From: Climacteris rufus
Lineage: Eukaryota > Chordata > Aves > Passeriformes > Climacteridae
DNA length: 64,000 bases
Direction of reading: 5' to 3'
NCBI GenBank assembly: GCA_013398175.1
Contig: VZRZ01006456.1
Location: 675,001-739,000, forward strand
Shown: positions 47,901-61,000 of the stretch, piece after piece
Numbering within the stretch: position 1 is the first letter of the stretch
Layout: every line of letters begins with the position of its first letter
Notes under the pieces: model-generated
Databases searched by the model: none
What the model saw: only the letters and a program-made list of their open reading frames with translations
What the model was told of the DNA's origin: nothing
Translations under genes and position numbers: made by a program

Positions 47901-50900
47901 TGGGCAGCTTTCAGTTGAAGGTGTGGCTTAAAATCACAGTGCAGTTATATGAGGTCGTCCTGCAGGTACTTTTAGAAGGTCTCACTTTATTCTCTTTATT
48001 CATACTTGCCCTTCATGTGCTGCTTGAAATCCTGAGCTGACTTCTGAAAGTTGAAGCAAGTATAAACTCCATTTCGAGCCAATGTCATTATGAAGTTGTC
48101 TGTGACACTTTTATAAACATGCACAATTCCAATTTCCAGCAAACATCAGATTTGTCACCTCAGTTGTTATCTACATCTTAAGTCAAGAGCACTTCAGCTT
48201 CAACAGCAGTTGCTTTTTGCTGATTAATATTTACCTGCATGGTCTTGTCAGTCAGCACTTGAAACCAAGAAGGCACCAAAACAGAGTTCAGTTTCTGTAA
48301 TCACAGATGATAATGCACCTTCTGAAGATACTGCAGCAATTTCACAGAGTGAGATCAACACAATTTGCATCAATCAAGCAGTGACCTGATACCTAATGCC
48401 TTCCTGAGAGAGTTTTTGCAAATTGTAAGAACATTAAAAAAAAACCAAAACAACTTTGTTTCAGAGGCTTGACTCAGTGGTTTGAAACAAACATCTTTCA
48501 AACTTTCAGAGAATGAAAAAAATAGTTTTAAGCACAGAATTAGAATATAGTAGGATTTAGCAGGAAACATGGACACTGGGATTGTTGGACCCAGAGAAAG
48601 GCTTACACAACTCAGCATACATGTGCTTCTCTTTTAGCAAACATCTCTTTTATTCCATTGGCAGCAAAGCCAGTTTCTTTTGTATGTCTACAAGGAGTGA
48701 ATTTGCTGAATGACCTGACAGATAAAATGTTCTTTGCTCACTGTCAGACATAAATGAAAGCAGAAGTTTTGTAGCCTCATTGCTGGGGCACCTTACCCTC
48801 TTTCACCATTACCTCCTGTCATTTAGTGAACAGATATCTGCTGTCTGTTTTCTGTGTGAACCTGGGACTTTTTGTGTCAGGTCCTCTCTTTGCAAAATGA
48901 GTTTAATCTAGCATTTCAGAAGGTCTGGGTTTGGTGGCACTTCCCTCCATCTCACCACTAAATGAGCTATTTTTCTTTTGGTGAAAACAGGGGGTTATGA
49001 CCCCTTTAACCAAGCATTGGATAAAGAAAGGTTGAGATATTTTAGAGACTAGCTGTGCTGCTGTGTTACTGCTATTTTTGCATTGCAAGGTGACATATTC
49101 AATGTGAGAAACTCCTCACCAATTGAAATGACAGTCTCCTGGGTGTACAGGAAGCATAAGCTGAAGAGAATCAGCTCAGGAAAAGCAGCATTCATTGATA
49201 GTTCATCTCTTTTTTTTGTGTCACTAAGCTAATAAGGAGAATAGCAGAGACCCACAGACTGCTTCCTTTTCTATTGTCCCCCAGAGTGTAGCTTGTGGGA
49301 CTAGAAGAGCGAAAATTAAATTACCTTCTCATGCTTCAGATGAGCTGGATACCAAGGGACGCTTGAATAAAGTTCTAATCAACAGCCAGTTTTCTGTGTG
49401 TAGTCAGAGAGGAGAAAACCCACGAATGCAGGATAATTATGCAGTCAGTCTTTGGCACAACAGTTGCTGTAGAAGGGAAGCCAAAGAACAACCTGCTCCT
49501 GTGAGGCATTAAAAGCTGGTGTCATCAAGGTGTGCTGGCTCCTGACCCCGTTTCCTCTGTGTGCTGTTGGGAGCAGGTGGCAGGGAATAAGGCTCGTGTG
49601 TGTCCTTTCAGTCCCAGAAATCTGCGAGGTTTATGTCACTCTTTATTTCGCAGTGGACATCCCACCTGCCCTGTTATCTCTTTTCAGAATCTCTTTGTTC
49701 ATACTGACCTTGCTTTGTCCTTGCCTAATATATACCTGTAAAGTGAAAGTCCTCATATATGTGTTTTTAATTGTGTGATAAAGCTTTCCATGAATAAAAT
49801 TGGAGTGGCCAGAGTGAGACTGAGACATGGCCATCTGCTTATATCCTTGCAAATTTTCTGGAACCTGCAATTAGCTGAGCATGAGCTCAGTTCTCTAAGT
49901 GTCTGGGGTATTTTCTTGTAAGTGCAACTGGATCCATGCTGTCTCTAAATGACCAACTGTTTCTTAAAAACTTAAGTTGAAAAGAAGCTATGTCTTACAA
50001 TGAGCTGAGAATTGGCCAGTAGGTGTGTTTGCTTTTAGTGTTCCTGATTCTTGACTTGAGCCATGAGAAGGGGTTGTTGAATGTGGTAGCATATGAAAGA
50101 AAGGGTTATTAAAAATTGGTAGTTGGTTTTGAGCCACTTCAGCTGTAGCAGTTCAAATTGCAGCCCTTGGAAAAGTGTTATGCATGGAAGTAGGAGCATC
50201 CTTCATCTTAAGAGTGACTGTAATGAGGCAGAGGGAATTCTGCACACCCGGTGACCTCCACATGTCCCAGGGCTCAGTTAACCTTGGCTGGCCCTGCCTG
50301 GGGCTCACAGAAGGTTTTTCAGTACCTTTAACAGGAGCTCCCAAGGTGCACATGTCAGGCTTTAAACTGCTCTCCATGCAGCCACTTTTGAATAAATGCA
50401 GTTGAAAGTACAGGAGGCCCTTAATTATCCAAAGGAGATGGGACCATGTCACTTCATTCATATTTCCACAGTATGTTTGTTGCTTGGACCAATATGAGCT
50501 CTTCAGATAAACTGCTGAGGTGTTTTCCTGAAAATTAGTGTGTTGGCATTAGACAAAGTGCAAGAAAATCTGTGCACTAAAGGTGATAAATACATAGAAA
50601 TAAAAACCAGAAGCACAATGGCAACAGGAAAAGCAGAGGAAAATTGTCCAAGTCAGTGAGTAGAAAAGAGTAAGATTCTGTTGTACTTGGGCTTTATTTA
50701 TATTTGTCATTTGTTTAATGTCCATCCCAAAGAAACTCAGTTGAAATAGTCACTGAAAGGCAGTCAGAAGTTGAATCACGTTTAACTGGGTGAAGATAAT
50801 GGGCTATATTGGAATGCTTTGGAAAATGTTATTAGAGGATAGCAGAACTGATAGCCTGGGTAGTTTAAATACACGTCAGGGAGGCTTTCCAGACTCAGAA

Positions 50901-52129
50901 GTCGTGGGACCTTTGCAAGCAGATCAGTATAGTCCATCCAGTACGACAGCAAGCTGGTGACTTCTCAGTGTGGTTTCTCTCTTATGATTTTTCTGGAAAG
51001 TGCAAGAAAAAATTACCTGTTAAAACCAGGTGCAATAAATGCTTGTTCTTTCCTGTGGTCACCACAGGAGGATACACTCTATTTAACTGTGCCAACGCTT
51101 GGCAGATCCTGCTATGTGCTTAATAAAAGAGCATAGCGAAGGAAAGGATTGAAAACAAACTATAGGTGCAAGGACATAAATCTTTATTTTATAAAAAGTA
51201 GCATAACATGACTGATGGGTCTGGTGCACGTTAGGAAAAGGGTTGCAATGTCAATTGTTTTGAAGCTGACCCACACTAGGACACCAATCAAAGTTAATGA
51301 GCTGAGTGTACATTAAAAGGACAATATAGAACACATCTGCTTTAATGGCATCTCTTCTCTGCTTTTGACTGCACCTTCAGGTAGCCTAGAAATGATGAAT
51401 GAGGCACTTAGATTAAAAACCGTGTGGATTATCATTAACTGAATTCAAATCAGAAAGACTTTCATTGCTTATCATAGAAATGGACTTAGGGCAGGTATGA
51501 CAGCCTTTACCCAAACATTTCAATTTACCAACACTTTTTTAATAGGTGTTTATTTAAGCAATATCTTTTGTATCTCTTCTCCTCTGGCTGCCAATCTGAA
51601 AGACATTGATCGATGCATCTTTCTTTCATAGCCTTGGTGGCTGAGTTTCAAGCTTTTAAAAAGAAAGTAAATAATAGAACATACTTGTTGACATGGAAGC
51701 AGAAGAAAAGTGTTTGTTTTTTTTTTTGCTAAAAGTGGGAATATAAAAATAATGTCTCCTTCTTGTGCTTCTTTCAAGTCCAAGCTGGAGACTCTGCCAT
51801 TATTCAGTCGTGTTAAACCCAAACTTGGTGACTGCCAGTGGGATGGAGCCCATACAATACCGAGTGCTGCACAGATGTGTGGTAAGAAAAGGGATTTACC
51901 TTTGAGAACTGACAGTCTAAATGAATGCAACAGACAAATTATTGGAGAGGCTGCTTAAATCTTATTGGTCCTTTTATGTTCTTTGTAAGTTCCTGTTTGC
52001 CTTTGCTGCTCTTTCCAAAGTAAGTCAAGTTTTAAACAAATCACAGCTTTTCCTTCTTCTTTTCATTTTTTTAAATTATTTTTTAATTTTTCTTTCTTAA
52101 ATAACTGTTCAAAGATCTCTGAGTTCTTA
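47901..52129. other. Non-coding single-copy DNA
   Basis: About 4.2 kb without gene, RNA gene or clear transposon. Open frames reach 126 codons (51550-51930 minus) and resemble no family I know. An A-rich run lies near 48436 and a T11 run at 51717-51727. Confidence 0.65.
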
Positions 52130-52215
52130 ATGCCTCAGGAAGTCTGGAAAGGCCCCCCAGGCAGCTAGTCCCAGTGTCTCTCAATTTAGAGTTTATTTCC
52201 TTAGGATTTGTTGCT
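52130..52215 (-). mobile_element. Decayed CR1-like remnant (antisense)
   Basis: The plus strand reads ccccccaggcagctagtccc followed by agtgtctc and later ttatttccttagg. This parallels, with many changes, the antisense of the CR1 3' region (ctgggcagcctgttccagtg, then a stretch around tttcttcctaa). Only about 85 bp can be matched and both ends are vague. It would be an old, strongly diverged copy on the minus strand. Chance similarity is not excluded. Confidence 0.4.
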
Positions 52216-55200
52216 GTACTTTTCAAGCCAGGAAGAACTTTATGCAGAGAATTTTGCCTGTGAATACCATATAAATTATGTAGCATAGTCTGAGAACCTT
52301 TATTAAACTTGTGCTGGAGATCTCAGATTGGGAATTAATGGGTTTTTAGAGTCTGGATTGCTGTATTTCTTCCTGAGGGCAAACATTATATGGGTAGATT
52401 CATCCTGTGTCCCCTCCTGCCTTTGGCAATGTAACCACAGGCTGTTCTGTGGGGAGATGCCTTGAAAGAAGACTGGGATTGCAAGGATCCCTGCCTGGGA
52501 GACAGGGGACTGAACAGCTGAGGCCCACTCCTGCTGCCTTCGAAGAGACAGGTACTTTAAAAACAGCAGGAAATTCTGCAGTGGCAGGCAGAGAGCTGCA
52601 CCCTGTATTTACTGATTCTGGAGAAATTGCTGAGGTGCCACTTAGCTGGACAAGACTTCAAGGCATGCAGGGGCTGTTTAACATTTAGTTTGTTTGGCTG
52701 GGACTGAGCTGGATCATGAGATTTTAGACACAGCAATATAATTCTTGATTAAATTTTACCCTGCAGTTACTGGTAGTACATACAGTTAAAACCAAATGAG
52801 AACATATGTTCTCCTAACTAAAACTTTCATTTATAGTCTGGGTTTTCCAAAGCGCTGAAAGCAGTATCTTCATTTTTAAAGCTTTTAAAGACTTTGTCCA
52901 GAAAACAAAAGAAAGAAAAGAAACAGTAGTGCATTCTGCTACAGGGTGTTGTGTGGCTGAGGAAAAGGTTTGGACTGCAGCTCAGAAACCTGTTTAATCT
53001 CTACCTGAAATCTGAGCAGACTGCGCCTTGTACTGCAGCTTCTCAGAGTGATGAGAGGCTGCACTGGTGCCCTGATGCTGGTTCTTTTCCAGCTGGAAAG
53101 CTGTGGTGGTGGAAAGGCTCCCCAGTAAAATTTGGGAACCATATTCATAACTGCTTCAGTGATTCAGCCAGCAGAGAGTCAATATCAGTTTTCCTAGGCT
53201 AACCTTAGTGTCTCATACACAGGTGAGAAGACTTGTCACATGAGCACATTTTTCTTCTGAATGACTCTCATGAAATGAGAACTCATGGGACAGCAAATTG
53301 CCATAAAGTCTAACAAGTCAGAGGCTTTTATTCTACATTGCAAAGTTGTTCTATAATATACAGAGTGGAGCCAGATGTGTGCCTTGTTCAGTTTTTAATG
53401 GCATAAAACATTTCAAGGAATTGTTCTTAGCTTTCTAGCATTATAATGAAAGTACAGGATGGATAACAGTATTTAAACATGGCTGTGTGTAGGCATAGAA
53501 CCCTTTAGTGCACACCATTAACTGAGGATTAAAGAAAAAGTAAGACTGTGGCAATACTGAGAGATTTCGTAGAAACCTTATGGTTTTCCTGTTCCTCTTC
53601 TCCATAAAAATAACCAAGATGTGCCAGGGCTCACTGGGGCTATCTGTTACTGTGGAGACAAGTTGTTTTTAATGCACAGAAAACTGATGACTGTGGACCC
53701 ATATCAAAGCTTTCTCTTTTGAAGCAAGTATTGTGTATAGGCACAGTTAAAGACTAATTTGCAGAAGTGCCCATGCTGTAAGAAGCAGGAATGTTAAGGA
53801 TCAGACCAAAGGTCACTGGGAGCTCAGTTCTTCCACTGATGGGGAAGCTAAGCAATAAAAAGTCACTCTTGATGAAGTGCCATAGAAGGTTGTAATTACT
53901 GATGTCTGAGGAAAAGCAGTGCTTAACAAAAGCAAAACTTGAAAGAACTATTGCTCTGCAGATGATATGAAATAACACACATAATGCACTAAAAACAACA
54001 GGGAGCCAGAATCATGTCTTAGTGTGACTTATAGAATTATTGTGCCAGATTTTAGAGTCTTGGGGCACATCATAAAAAAAAGCTCCTTGGACTGGATTTT
54101 TAGCATGAACTGTTTGTACACAATAGATGGCACAGCCTCCCCAGCTGCTGTCCCCTTCAGCTGCAGAATGCCTGCTCAGAGGAGTGAGCTATGTGCCATT
54201 CCTACACTGATGCCAGTTTTGCTGTCAGAACCTACTGCTGGCCCCAGAAACCTGAACTTGAGCCCTCTCCTCTGGCAATAGGAACTTTTCCTCCTGGCTT
54301 CTCACATCTCACTAAAGAGGTGAAGAATAATGTTGATACTGTGCAACTTTCCACTCTGTGGTTTTAAAGATGATGTGTTAAATTATCAGGCACACAGTTT
54401 TCTGTCCCATTTGTGCAGTGATTTTAGGTTATACCAGATGTTTTTCTGTCCTATCACAGCATGTAGTTTTAGGCTGGTTGAGAGAAATGTGCGTGCATTA
54501 TAATCAAATTTATGGTTTCTTGGTTTTAAACCACTTCATCATAGGTGCTGATAAAATGTGGCAGTGTATTCTAATGAAATTGTTGATGTAAAGTAGGAAG
54601 AGTTTCTTAGGCTAATATCCAGATGATTTTCAGTTAGCCATCATGAGTAGAATTTTTGGAAATCTATGCAGGGAATGATCAAGAACATCTGTTTCTGAAA
54701 ATGGCAATTTAAATATCAAAGAAACTATTTACATTTTAATAGCCCAATTCTCTGAAAGTTCCTGGGGTCTGATACTTCTGATTAGGAAAATGATCTCTGG
54801 ACCCACATGTTGTATTTGGTATTCATTGTAGTAACAGACCTAATAAAATTATCTTGTATCAATTTGGATGCATGTAACATGCAATTACAAAAGAATTCCA
54901 TTGTCATTTAGTAATGAATTATTATAGTATTCTTTCAAAGTCTGGAATTTCAGTAAAAGATGGAGAATGGCATCTAAACTAATTCTCAGGGATAAAACTG
55001 GAAAGGATTAGAGTTGTTTTCTTTAATGAGGAGAAGTTTTTTGTTTTCATCTTCTTTGCCAGTATCACTTGCTGAAAGACTGACTGATGTAGGAGTGGAC
55101 TTCCAAGCAGCTTTATTCTATTTAAAATTTAGGTTCCTCAGTGACCTGGATATTTTAAAACGCTCCCTCATTGGTGTCTATTAATCACAGCCACAATATA

Positions 55201-57046
55201 AATAAGTATCTTCAACATGCAAAGAGCTTAGTATTGTTGATTTTTTGGAGGGCTTAGAGTTACTATAAATTGCATGTGTGTGTCTGTATGTAAAATGCAT
55301 CCTGAAACTTCAGGCTGGACCTTGCTCTGGGACAGGTGAAAACATTGTCATCTGTAACTTTGAACACCAAGACACTGATGTTTTCAGAGTAAGATATTTT
55401 CTAAAGAGTAATTGCTTGATTATTTGGGGGATTGGATGTTTGGTTTGGGTTTTTTTTTTGGGTTGGGACAAGGGGCTGACATCTGCAGCACAGAGCCAGA
55501 CAAGCTTCACCGTTATGGAGAATGAAGCTGAGACATAGCACATTCACTTCTGCTAAAATTCTCCTTTGAAGAGGCCTAATGCCCTGGCTCTCCAAGGCAG
55601 GAAATTGAAATCTGGTAGGGATTAAGCACTGAGCCGGGGATGTGCCTTTTGATTTCCTCCTGAAATTGAAATGAAGCCTGTCTATTTGGGGATTTTTTAT
55701 TTAACCGTTGTGGCCCGATGTGCCAGCCAGGTGATGGCTTTCTTGTTAGCCTCTGTCTATCCTTCCACCCAAAATCTCTCCACAAACAGGGAGCTGCAGG
55801 GAGCATGACCACCTCTGTCTTCTGATCTTTCCTCCACACTAAATTTGTGTCATTCCCATGAAGCACGCCCTCCTGCCACCTTGCGAAGATAATCCTAGCC
55901 TCTCTCTTCCAAGTTTGTACTCCTCCTTTCTCATCTAATTCAGTGCTTTGGCATTCTTGTGCACTTAACATTTGGCACCCTTTGCTTCAGAAACTTTTAA
56001 ACAGTTCTCATCAAGAGCTTTATATTTCTTGACAAGTTTATAACTTCACCACAAGTTTTCAAGCATGCTTAAGGAGTGTGGGGGTTCGTGTCTTCAATGA
56101 TAAACCTTCAGGAGGTTTTCAAAATGTCAGGGTAGATTCTTTGGAAACACCAATATATAAAGACAAATTCCATGTCCAAGCAAAGTCCAGAACAGAGAGA
56201 TGTGATATACCTTTATAAAGTTCAGTGGGTTAAAGAATTTATATCTGGCTATAGTTCAAATTAAGATTGCCAGCCTGGCAGTTAAGCCAGGGAGGGCAGT
56301 TGTTTATCACAACATCACCTCAAGTTTTGTTGACAGATCATCACAGTTGCTGTTTTCTATTTAAGAAATTCATGCCTGGAGCATCTGATGTGAAGTGCAT
56401 TGGAAGAGATATGTGCAGCGCATCTGTCTGTACCAAGACAGTCCATGCTGTCAATCTAATCACTTTCAGAAGCCCTAAAAAAAGCCTCAACAATATAGTT
56501 TGAGAGATGTTGATGTTTATGAGATGCTCAAATGCTGTATTTATGAGAGTCAAATGCCTAAGTGATTAGCCAGATATAGCGATCCTTTTATAAAGTCAGA
56601 GAATCAGGACAAAGTATATTAAATGTACTTTTTATTTTCTAGGTATATCTGTTTATTTACTATTAGAGTGCCTCAGAAACTTAAAAATATTGGCTTTTTT
56701 TTCTTTTTTATGCAGTCATAGGCACATTCCCACCTTATGAGGAAAGAACAGAAGCCAAAATGTCCCCTATAAAACTTATTTCAGGCTAATAGAGGAACTC
56801 CTTCCAACTTCAATAGACTTTGAATCCCACCCTGGGAGATTTTATGGGTTGCCCAAAACCACTTAGGAAGGCTGGAAGCAGGCAGAAGGAAATCCAGTTC
56901 CTGATATACCTCAGTTCCACGAGTGCCATTTCCTCAGCCCCTTGTAACAGTGTGCCCTGAGTGTGGTGGGGAAGGTGCAGGCAGCTGCAGAGCCCTTCCC
57001 CTGCCGGGCTGCAGCCAGCCTGGCCGAGCTGCCAGGGCCCCAGCCT
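52216..57046. other. Non-coding single-copy DNA
   Basis: No gene supported. Short frames such as 52407-52688 plus and 55576-55971 minus (131 codons) resemble no protein I know. A T run within a G/T-rich stretch (about 55440-55465) is low complexity. 54830-54960 is AT-rich. GC rises sharply from about 56980 into the minisatellite. Confidence 0.6.
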
Positions 57047-57248
57047 GGCGGGCACGGTGTGTGGGGCACTGCAGCCTGCACGGTGTGTGGGGCACTGCAG
57101 CCTGCACGGTGTGTGGGGCACTGCAGCCTGGCGGGCACGGTGTGTGGGGCACTGCAGCCTGCACGGTGTGTGGGGCACTGCAGCCTGGCGGGCACGGTGT
57201 GTGGGGCACTGCAGCCTGGCGGGCACGGTGTGTGGGGCACTGCAGCCT
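57047..57248. repeat. Minisatellite of seven units in two lengths (31 and 26 bp)
   Basis: Seven head-to-tail units share an identical 26-bp core that starts gcacggtgtgtgg and ends cactgcagcct. Four units carry a 5-bp prefix, ggcgg, making 31 bp. The order is long-short-short-long-short-long-long (starts 57047, 57078, 57104, 57130, 57161, 57187, 57218). I see no substitution between cores, so the array is young or homogenised. Neither length is a multiple of three, so the reading phase rotates, yet both strands stay open. The repetitive frames at 56810-57457 are produced by the array and are not genes. The GC-rich flanks are unrelated to the unit. Confidence 0.95.
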
Positions 57249-58023
57249 GGTGCCTTCAGCTGCCCCAGCCGATGCCAGTGCTGCTGTGCCACAGCCCCTG
57301 CCTCTGCTGCCCACGGGGGCTGCAGTGCTGGGCACAGTGTTCAGCTCTGCCGGGATGCCTTGCTGATACAGCTGCCCTGGGAGATGCTCCTGAGGGATAT
57401 CGGCAGCAGCAAACCCAGTGTGTGACCCTCCTTCCTATTAAGGATGAGGAATATTGAATGGCTGCTGCATGGAGGGAGAGGGAGCTAATCCAAGAGGTTG
57501 GAAATGCTACTCCTCATAAGGCTGGTGGACTGACAGTGCCTGACCCTGGTTTCATTTGTACACTGTGATGGAATTACTGTTCTTACAGCCACAGAAGTAT
57601 ATACCATTATATACCATAGAGTGGTACTGTTCTTACAGCCTACAGGAAATTATGTGGGCCTAGGGTCCAAGGCACGTGGCAAACATGTATGATATGAAAC
57701 AGCATCGCTCATATCTGTATTCAGCTTATGTAATTTTGAACCAAGAAATAATTTTTGTCCCTAAATGCTGGGTGCACTGCTGAGGAGCCGTGGTTGCCTC
57801 GTTAGTGCAGTGAATAGCACCATCTAGGGACCAGGATGCTTTCAGAGACTTCTCTTCAAATTGTGCATGGCAAGGATGGCCTGAATGTCACCTCTGCAAT
57901 GCACACGTGCTGTTCATCTAGCCATACCTTTTAATATTCATACTATTGCAGGCACACATATAATATTTCCCCCAGTTTTATATCTATATATATGTATAAT
58001 TCACATACATAACATTTCCCTCA
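57249..58023. other. Non-coding spacer with a nested short duplication
   Basis: No gene seen. At 57575-57640 a 16-bp word recurs at 50-bp spacing around a 10-bp tandem pair, annotated separately. 57973-57995 is AT-dinucleotide-rich and leads toward the microsatellite. Confidence 0.65.
57575..57640. repeat. Nested short direct repeats
   Basis: tactgttcttacagcc occurs at 57575-57590 and 57625-57640. Between the copies, tatataccat is present twice in tandem (57598-57607 and 57608-57617). The nesting suggests local template switching or slippage. It is too small to be a recognisable transposon. Confidence 0.8.
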
Positions 58024-58060
58024 GTGTGTATATATATGTATATGTGTGTGTGTGTGTGTG
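58024..58060. repeat. Compound TA/TG microsatellite
   Basis: gtgtgta and tatata words pass into a perfect (TG)9 at 58043-58060. The transition from TA to TG units is typical of interrupted dinucleotide loci. A plus-strand frame translates it as repeated valine and cysteine, which is an artefact. Confidence 0.92.
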
Positions 58061-61000
58061 CCCAGCAGTGCAAAGCTGAAATGGAGAGTAAATCCATATT
58101 TACAGACACAAAGCTTATAGATATATGCTCTGCATTCACAGAATTCTTTGGAGCTGTTGTTATCAGCTGGTGTTAATGCAGCAGCTAGTCACTCCTGTGC
58201 TGTAACAGGCTTTTCCAAATATTTGTGCCCAAAATGTAGCAATTGATCCTATGGTGTGCAATACATTGCACTGCAGAGAAAATTGCAATTGCTGCCCATG
58301 CTGCTTTAAAATCTCTCCCTATGCAAAATGGGGAAGATAAAGATAATAGTACTGGGAGACTTCAGGAAGAGTCAGAGCTGCTGTTCTAAGAAAAACTCAT
58401 TTACACAATAAAGCCATCTCTGTCCTGGCATTTAACCAGAGTGCCTTGGCCAGAGCTGATACTGTAATTTCCTTGATTAAAACCTTTTAGGATTCCTTGG
58501 TTCACATCAATATTCTGAAAGTTTCTTATTGCTCAATAAATCAATAAATAAATGAATTTGGAGATAAAAGCAAATAAAAAAGACTAGAATCACAAACTGA
58601 GGTAACTGTTTGGACCTGGGATTTAAAAACATAGAACTTACTGTGCCCTATTCAGTTAGCCTGTTCACCATTAGATTATATGTTTATCTTTTTTATGCTC
58701 TCAAGAATAGTTGGCCTGGAGGCCTGGAGGGAGTGGGTTCTGTTCAGGGTTGTTATGGAAAGGTTCCCTGGGTCCAGCAGCCTCACAGGACTGCAGGGAG
58801 CTGCAGAGACAGAGGGCTCTGAGCAGGGCAGGCAGTCTGCAAACCCTGCCAGACAGACCCGGAGTGCTCTCTGGTGCCATGAGCTGCTCCAAGGAGCATT
58901 GCCAGCCTGGGGGCATTGCTGGGTCCCAAGCAGCCAGGCAGTGACTGCAGGGTAGGTGTGATTTCTCCCCAGCCACCCTCAGACCAGCTCAGCCTGTGTC
59001 CTTATGCCCACAAAAATACCAAGGGGCAGCTAAAACCTGGCACCTGCAAATGAAGCTGGCCATTGAAGTAATACTTACGCTGTGGGAATTTGGATTTTAA
59101 TTTGACAAGAACTTATAAACTCCAAATACTCCTTTAGTGAAGTAGCTGTTTTGCAGATGCACCTAATTTTTGTTGAGCTATTTGCACTAGTAAATATTAA
59201 CGTTTGACTGTATTTGTGAAATTATATTCATTAATGCAAATTTCATGCAGTCTTTAGTATACTTACATAAACAGTGTTCATATACCATGCTCTTATTATG
59301 GATGCATCTGAACCTTATCCCAGCTCATGTTGCTGTCTGTTAGAGCATTTTTTGATGGGGAGAAATTATGTCTATTGCAATTGAGTATGGTGCCATTGGT
59401 TATTTCCTTTGAGGGTCCCACTCTTGAAGAAATAATTCTGGATCCGTTTTCCATAAAATTATAGCTGGCCATGACAGCCTTCTGTTTTAATCAGTGGTGC
59501 AACCCAAGCTAAGATGCCAAGGGAAATTTTTCTTTTTGTTCTTTTTCTGCAATGAATTGCGATGTAAAAAATTCTATCATTAAATGCCAACAGTCATTTT
59601 TATGGCTTTACATTACTATTAAGGCACTACTTTACCACTTCAGTACTATTGCACTATGTACTTCATTTTCTATTTCTATATTTTTGCTTAACCCATAGGA
59701 ACCGCTGATGCAGTAAAAATTCTGGCTTTTCTGCCACTCTGCAAATAAGAGGAGTTTTTCTTGCAGACTAGACTAGATTGAATATTATTGGTGTTTAATT
59801 TTTTTACACCTGCAGTGTGTTAGACACTGACTATTCAAGAAGCATTTTCCCATCCAAAAAATACTCTTTCAGTGCAGTGCCAGAACTGCCATTCAGTCAT
59901 TCAGTGAGTTCACTCCTCATTCTAGTTGCCTGTGATTTCCATGTGCTGCAGAATCATGGAGCTGGAGGATTTCCCAGTCCTCTGTAAGATGTCCATATTT
60001 GAATAACTTCTACCTAGTGGGAGATTAGGGACAGAGATGCTGGGGTGTTGGCTTGAATGCAGGGACTCCATTTCCAAACTGCTGTTAAAAACCTCCCTTG
60101 CTGGAAACTGTACAGCCCTTTCCAGAAGTTTCCTGAAGAAACTACAAGTAACTACAGCTGCTAATGCTACTCATGCTAAACTGAGAAGGAAAGCTGTCTC
60201 TAAATGTTATGTTTCTTCCTTTTCCTAGGTAATAGCCAGAACCTGGCCCTGGTCCTACAGTGAGTTCCCCTTTGACAGACAGAGCTGCACAGATCCAGGA
60301 TTTCCAAGGACACAAGAGGAAGTGATCCTGCTTCGTATTAGTGGGGGTCAACAGCTCAACTCTTCCCCCTGCCTGTCACCTGAATAGTGGCTGGTGAGTT
60401 GATCTTCTCCAGTTTGCTGAAATAAACATATCTAACCTTGTCTTGACTGTTTTATAATTGTATAGACCCCGAGTTGCTAATGGTAGCTGTAGAATTGAAG
60501 TACAGCTCTTCTGAAATCACACCATTCTCTAGCGAGGTGGCTTGATCACCCTAAGGCATGACCATCCCTTCTCTCCTTTGGAGCTAAGCAGGGAACAGAT
60601 CTCCTCCACTCCCTTTTGTGTAATGAACTGAGCCCTCAAATGTGTGTCAGTGCTGCTCTGCTGGTCACTCTCAGGGTGGGCTCTTTCAGCTGTCAGGAGT
60701 GGGTAAAACTGGGAGATCACAGAAGGTGAGGTGTTGGTTTGAATGCAAGAACTGCAGTGCTTGGCTCCTTCTACAACATGGGCATTAGAGGTTTGGATAC
60801 AGTAGAGTCAGCTCAGCATAGTGCATCAGAAAAGAGGGATGTGGAATGTTTTAGGAGAGGTGTATATAGACAGAGCTGAAGAAGGGAGGGGATGAAGTTA
60901 GGACAGAAGTCTCCATTGTCACTAGTGCTGTGGAGAAGGGGGATGGGGAAATTATACACTGTTTCTTACAGTACAAAAATCAAAGTGCCTCTGATGCAAT

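Noticed and set aside
56810..57457. Several 109-164 codon repetitive open frames on both strands
   Set aside because: They are generated by the 26/31-bp minisatellite, whose units rotate through all phases without stop codons. The repeated peptide words occur in several frames at once.
59945..60000. cagaatcatggagctggagg resembling a CR1 antisense end
   Set aside because: The similarity ends after about 20 bases and the expected following CR1 sequence is absent.
60550..60600. Short 5S-rRNA-like word (gagctaagcaggg)
   Set aside because: Only this word fits convincingly; the rest of the 5S sequence and internal promoter is absent, so it is most likely chance.
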